A stretch of 64,000 nucleotides of DNA from contig JAITUA010000020.1 of the NCBI GenBank assembly GCA_031286615.1, positions 663,287-727,286 on the forward strand, read 5' to 3'. The stretch is from Chryseobacterium sp. Its GTDB lineage: Bacteria; Bacteroidota; Bacteroidia; Flavobacteriales; Weeksellaceae. The translations under genes and the position numbers were made by a program. This document shows, one piece after another, positions 61,570 to 64,000 of this stretch; position 1 is the stretch's first letter; every line of letters starts with the position of its first letter. The notes beneath the pieces were generated by a model that did no database searches, was not told where the DNA came from, and saw nothing but the letters and a program-made list of their open reading frames with translations.

Positions 61570-62889
61570 ATGAGAAAAATTACAACAATCATAGCGCTTA
61601 CAGCAATCAGCCTTATCAATATCGGATGCGACAGATTTTTAGATATTCAGCCGGAAGGAAAGATTATTCCTGTTACCACTGAAGATTACCGAAAAGTACT
61701 TACCTCAGCCTATTCAAAATATCCCGTTCACAAATCGCTGGTAGCCCTTCGTACTGATGAAACAAGTCTTGATGACAATGGAGTAGATTTTATTTCTTAT
61801 CGTGAAATTGCGATGTGGAAAGATTCTAACTATGATGCTACATCTGCGGAACTTCCTTGGTTAAGTTTTTATTCCGTGAATTTCTATCTGAACCAGATTA
61901 TCAATGAAGGAAGCAAAACGATGAAGGATTCTCCGGAGAAGAATCAGATTTTAGCAGAAGCATATGCTTTGCGTGCTTACCTGTATTTTGATTTGGTGAA
62001 TTTATATGGAAAACCATACAACAGCACAACAGCTTCTGCAGACAAAGGAGTTCCTGTCAATCTTGAAATAGATCTTGAACAGGTATTGAAGCCATCTTCT
62101 GTACAAGAAGTTTACAACCAGGTTCATGCAGATATTAAAAAAGCTGAAGGTCTGATGGTAGAACAAACGCAGGCATTGGGAGTAAACTACAGATTCTCAA
62201 AGACAGCATTGCTGGCTTTTGAAGCAAGAACAGCCTTGTATGAAGGAGACTGGAATAAAGCTTTAAACTATGCAGATCAGGTGCTGGCGGTAAAAGGAGA
62301 TTTGAGCAATTTGAATACAGTAAATACCCCGCCTAATCATTATGCTTCCCCGGAATCTATCATGGCGCTGGACAATACCTGGGATAACTCTATAAAGGTC
62401 TTATCTTTTGCATCTCCGGAATTGATTTCTTCATACAATACTCCGGCAGATAAAAGGTTTGGCATGTATTTTGAAAAAAGTGGTAGTAAGTATAAAGTTA
62501 TTAAAGGAGGAAGCTTAGAGTTCAAAGTATCTTTCAGAACAGCAGAACAGTACTTTATAAAATCTGAAGCGTTATTAAAACTGAATAAACTGACTGAAGC
62601 TAAAGAAACACTTCTGAAAGTATTAAAAAACAGATATACTCCGGACGGATATACTTCAGTTCAAAATGCAGTAAACTCAATGGATTCTACAGCATTTATG
62701 AACTTTATCCTGGATGAAAGATTCAGAGAATTTGCTTTGGAAGGACAAAGATGGTTCGACTTAAGAAGAGCAAATCAGAAAAAAATAAGCCACACCATTA
62801 GTGGCAAGGAATATATTCTTCAGCAGAATGATCCGCGATATACCATTGAATATCCAATGAGCGCGAAGAAGAATAACCCTAATCTATAG
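61570..62889 (+). CDS. SusD/RagB lipoprotein
   Basis: 439 residues from the ATG at 61570 (MRKITTIIALTAISLINIGC, lipid Cys 20). An in-frame TTG at 61561 is less likely. Shorter than the SusD at 38158 but with the family layout: RFLDIQPEGKIIPVTTEDYRKVL at the start, helix AEAYALRAYLYFDLVNLYG, C-terminal AEQYFIKSEALLKLNKLTEAKETL and ILDERFREFALEGQRWFDLRRA, ending in QQNDPRYTIEYPMS. It is the binding lid for the SusC above. A terminator follows, overlapping the promoter of the LytTR gene. Confidence 0.93.
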   Translation: MRKITTIIALTAISLINIGCDRFLDIQPEGKIIPVTTEDYRKVLTSAYSKYPVHKSLVALRTDETSLDDNGVDFISYREIAMWKDSNYDATSAELPWLSFYSVNFYLNQIINEGSKTMKDSPEKNQILAEAYALRAYLYFDLVNLYGKPYNSTTASADKGVPVNLEIDLEQVLKPSSVQEVYNQVHADIKKAEGLMVEQTQALGVNYRFSKTALLAFEARTALYEGDWNKALNYADQVLAVKGDLSNLNTVNTPPNHYASPESIMALDNTWDNSIKVLSFASPELISSYNTPADKRFGMYFEKSGSKYKVIKGGSLEFKVSFRTAEQYFIKSEALLKLNKLTEAKETLLKVLKNRYTPDGYTSVQNAVNSMDSTAFMNFILDERFREFALEGQRWFDLRRANQKKISHTISGKEYILQQNDPRYTIEYPMSAKKNNPNL

Positions 62890-62916
62890 AACTTCATATC
62901 AAATTCAATACAGATG

Positions 62917-62952
62917 AAACCGCTTGAACTTAATTGTTTCAGCGGTTTTTTT
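62917..62952 (+). terminator. rho-independent terminator of the metalloprotease-SusCD operon
   Basis: Stem AAACCGCT / AGCGGTTT with a 16-base partly paired loop and a T run. Its 3' half overlaps the -33 to -7 region of the next gene. Confidence 0.75.
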
Positions 62953-62961
62953 GTACTTTTG
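62934..62961 (+). promoter_or_regulatory. promoter TTG-N17-TACTTTTG, near-leaderless
   Basis: TTG at 62934-62936 and TACTTTTG at 62954-62961 with 17-base spacing; the ATG at 62969 is only 7 bases further, so the transcript would start at or within a few bases of the codon. Confidence 0.6.
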
Positions 62962-62968
62962 CATTGTT

Positions 62969-63730
62969 ATGAAAATTGCCATTATAGAAGATGAGTTGCT
63001 AGCTGTGAATTATCTGAAAAATCTTTTAGATACACAGAGCATAGTCCCTGTTACAGAGACTGTTATTCTTCGTTCCAAAAAACAGGCAATTGATTTTTTT
63101 GAGAAGGATTCGGCAGATCTTATCTTTATGGATATCCATCTTGGTGATGGCATGAGCCTTGAAATCTTCGAGCATGTAGAGCTTTTTACCCCGATTATTT
63201 TCATCACTGCATTTGATGAATATGCCATGAGAGTATTCAGGCATTTTACCATTGATTACCTTCTGAAACCTTTTGAAGAAGAGGATTTGCACAAAGCTCT
63301 ACAGAAGTTTATTTCCATACGTAACAATTTTGACCCGGAACCGGTGCTTAAATCAATTTCCTCACTGCGCCAGGCAGAAGATGAGGTAATGAAACGTTTT
63401 ATGGTAAGAGAAGGGAATAAGCTTAAATCAATTGACGAGCATAACACCGCGTATTTTTTTGCTTCCGGGAAATACCTTTTCCTTACTACAAAAGATCATC
63501 AGACCTATATCTATGATGATACCATTAAAGATATTATTCAGAAACTTAACCCGGATATTTTCTTTAAAATAAACCGCAAGTTTATCATTAACAAAGAGGC
63601 TGTCTCCGAAATTATCAAACATTCCAGTCAGAAAGTAGAGCTTAGGCTTTCTCCCGAACCGGAAGTGAATGCTGAAATTTTTATCAGTAAAACACAGATT
63701 GCAGAATGTCTCAGCTGGCTGAACAGGTAA
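62969..63730 (+). CDS. LytTR-type response regulator
   Basis: 253 residues from the ATG at 62969; the open frame upstream contains the promoter. Receiver domain 1-120 with acidic Glu7-Asp8, phospho-acceptor Asp 55 (LIFMDIHLGDG), and intact Lys 100-Pro 101 (DYLLKPF). LytTR DNA-binding domain about 140-250 (RFMVREGNKLKSIDEHNTAYFFASGKYLFLTTKDHQTYIYDDTIKDI, FFKINRKFIINKEAV). LytTR regulators pair with LytS-type kinases; the only one here is at 53937, on the other side of the protease-SusCD genes, which it presumably controls. It has its own promoter. Confidence 0.92.
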   Translation: MKIAIIEDELLAVNYLKNLLDTQSIVPVTETVILRSKKQAIDFFEKDSADLIFMDIHLGDGMSLEIFEHVELFTPIIFITAFDEYAMRVFRHFTIDYLLKPFEEEDLHKALQKFISIRNNFDPEPVLKSISSLRQAEDEVMKRFMVREGNKLKSIDEHNTAYFFASGKYLFLTTKDHQTYIYDDTIKDIIQKLNPDIFFKINRKFIINKEAVSEIIKHSSQKVELRLSPEPEVNAEIFISKTQIAECLSWLNR

Positions 63731-63852
63731 AACCGTATACTTAAAAGAATCAATGAGATTGATTCCCATCTTCGCTCCCTTTAAAATTTAGCTTTAAAAT
63801 AATAAGTTCTTTGCGTTAATTTTACTTTTAACGGGTAAATTATAACAACAAA

Positions 63853-63880
63853 AAAACCTCTAAAATAAATTAGAGGTTTT
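63853..63880 (-). terminator. rho-independent terminator of tRNA-Phe
   Basis: Perfect 11-bp stem AAAACCTCTAA / TTAGAGGTTTT with 6-base loop; the T tract on the minus strand lies downstream of the tRNA. Confidence 0.82.
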
Positions 63881-63884
63881 GAAG

Positions 63885-63957
63885 TGGTTTCTCCAGGAAT
63901 CGAACCAGGGACACATGGATTTTCAATCCATTGCTCTACCAACTGAGCTAAGAAACC
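63885..63957 (-). tRNA. tRNA-Phe (GAA)
   Basis: 73 bases on the minus strand beginning GGTTTCTTAGCTCAG. Acceptor stem GGTTTCT/AGAAACC, D-arm GCTC..GAGC, anticodon arm GGATT-GAA-AATCC (anticodon GAA), T-arm with GGTTCGATTCC and discriminator A. The 3' CCA is not encoded (the DNA continues CTTC), as usual where CCA is added enzymatically. Confidence 0.97.
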
Positions 63958-64000
63958 ATTTATGTTTTTGTTTATTACTTCGTTGTTTTAAAGTGATGCA

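Noticed and set aside
63747-63765. Hairpin GAATCAAT-GAG-ATTGATTC after the LytTR gene as terminator
   Set aside because: Perfect stem but AT-rich and followed by CCATC, not T; possible weak structure only.

Overview
The window is a chromosomal segment of a Bacteroidota bacterium, most likely a Flavobacteriia/Weeksellaceae member close to Chryseobacterium. The evidence is AT-rich DNA, TAnnTTTG-type -7 promoter boxes, two SusC/SusD pairs, type IX secretion (T9SS) C-terminal sorting domains, many lipoproteins with short N-terminal signals, a mevalonate-pathway HMG-CoA synthase, and intergenic palindromes of the kind scattered through Chryseobacterium genomes. No rRNA, CRISPR array, prophage or intact insertion sequence was seen. 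One tRNA (Phe) lies at the right edge.

Layout. 1-6.6 kb: the 3' part of a large OmpA-domain protein, followed by a tightly packed set of LemA, GIDE-like membrane protein, a soluble unknown and three unrelated-looking small lipoproteins; this resembles an accessory/secretion-associated island. 6.7-10.7 kb: a T9SS-exported endonuclease I divergent from a second T9SS cargo protein, then small genes (DUF4136, DUF5522, a mini HExxH protein). 11-14.4 kb: a PLP desulfhydrase/deaminase, a GH73-LysM autolysin and hemL. 14.5-19.4 kb: a tandem array of palindromic repeats, then two paralogous cytosine-deaminase-like amidohydrolases enclosing an ankyrin lipoprotein and an AraC regulator, with a shared 26-bp motif upstream of both amidohydrolase promoters. 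19.8-26.1 kb: a beta-helix lipoprotein and TonB-dependent receptor, divergent from a PhoB/PhoR-like two-component system whose regulator has an unusual Lys-Leu in place of Lys-Pro. 26.3-34.6 kb: metabolic and housekeeping genes (GH13 amylase, Gre-like protein, thyA, M1 aminopeptidase, HMG-CoA synthase). 35.3-39.8 kb: a stand-alone SusC/SusD pair. 39.9-44.3 kb: AraC, aldehyde dehydrogenase, alcohol dehydrogenase and DUF779, forming an alcohol/aldehyde oxidation unit. 44.4-49 kb: a dicarboxylate/amino-acid symporter, CbpA/CbpM chaperones and a cystathionine beta-synthase-like enzyme.

49.08-49.19 kb holds three perfect DnaA boxes exactly 11 bp apart, followed by AT-rich 7-bp repeats. This is an origin-like or DnaA-regulated site and is the most striking non-coding signal here. 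49.2-53.7 kb: a LolE/FtsX-type permease head-to-head with a NamZ-like muramidase, then envelope proteins and a thioredoxin-fold protein. 53.9-63.7 kb: a LytS-type kinase, a large zinc metalloprotease, SusC, SusD and a LytTR response regulator. These look like one proteolysis and peptide-uptake locus with its own split two-component system.
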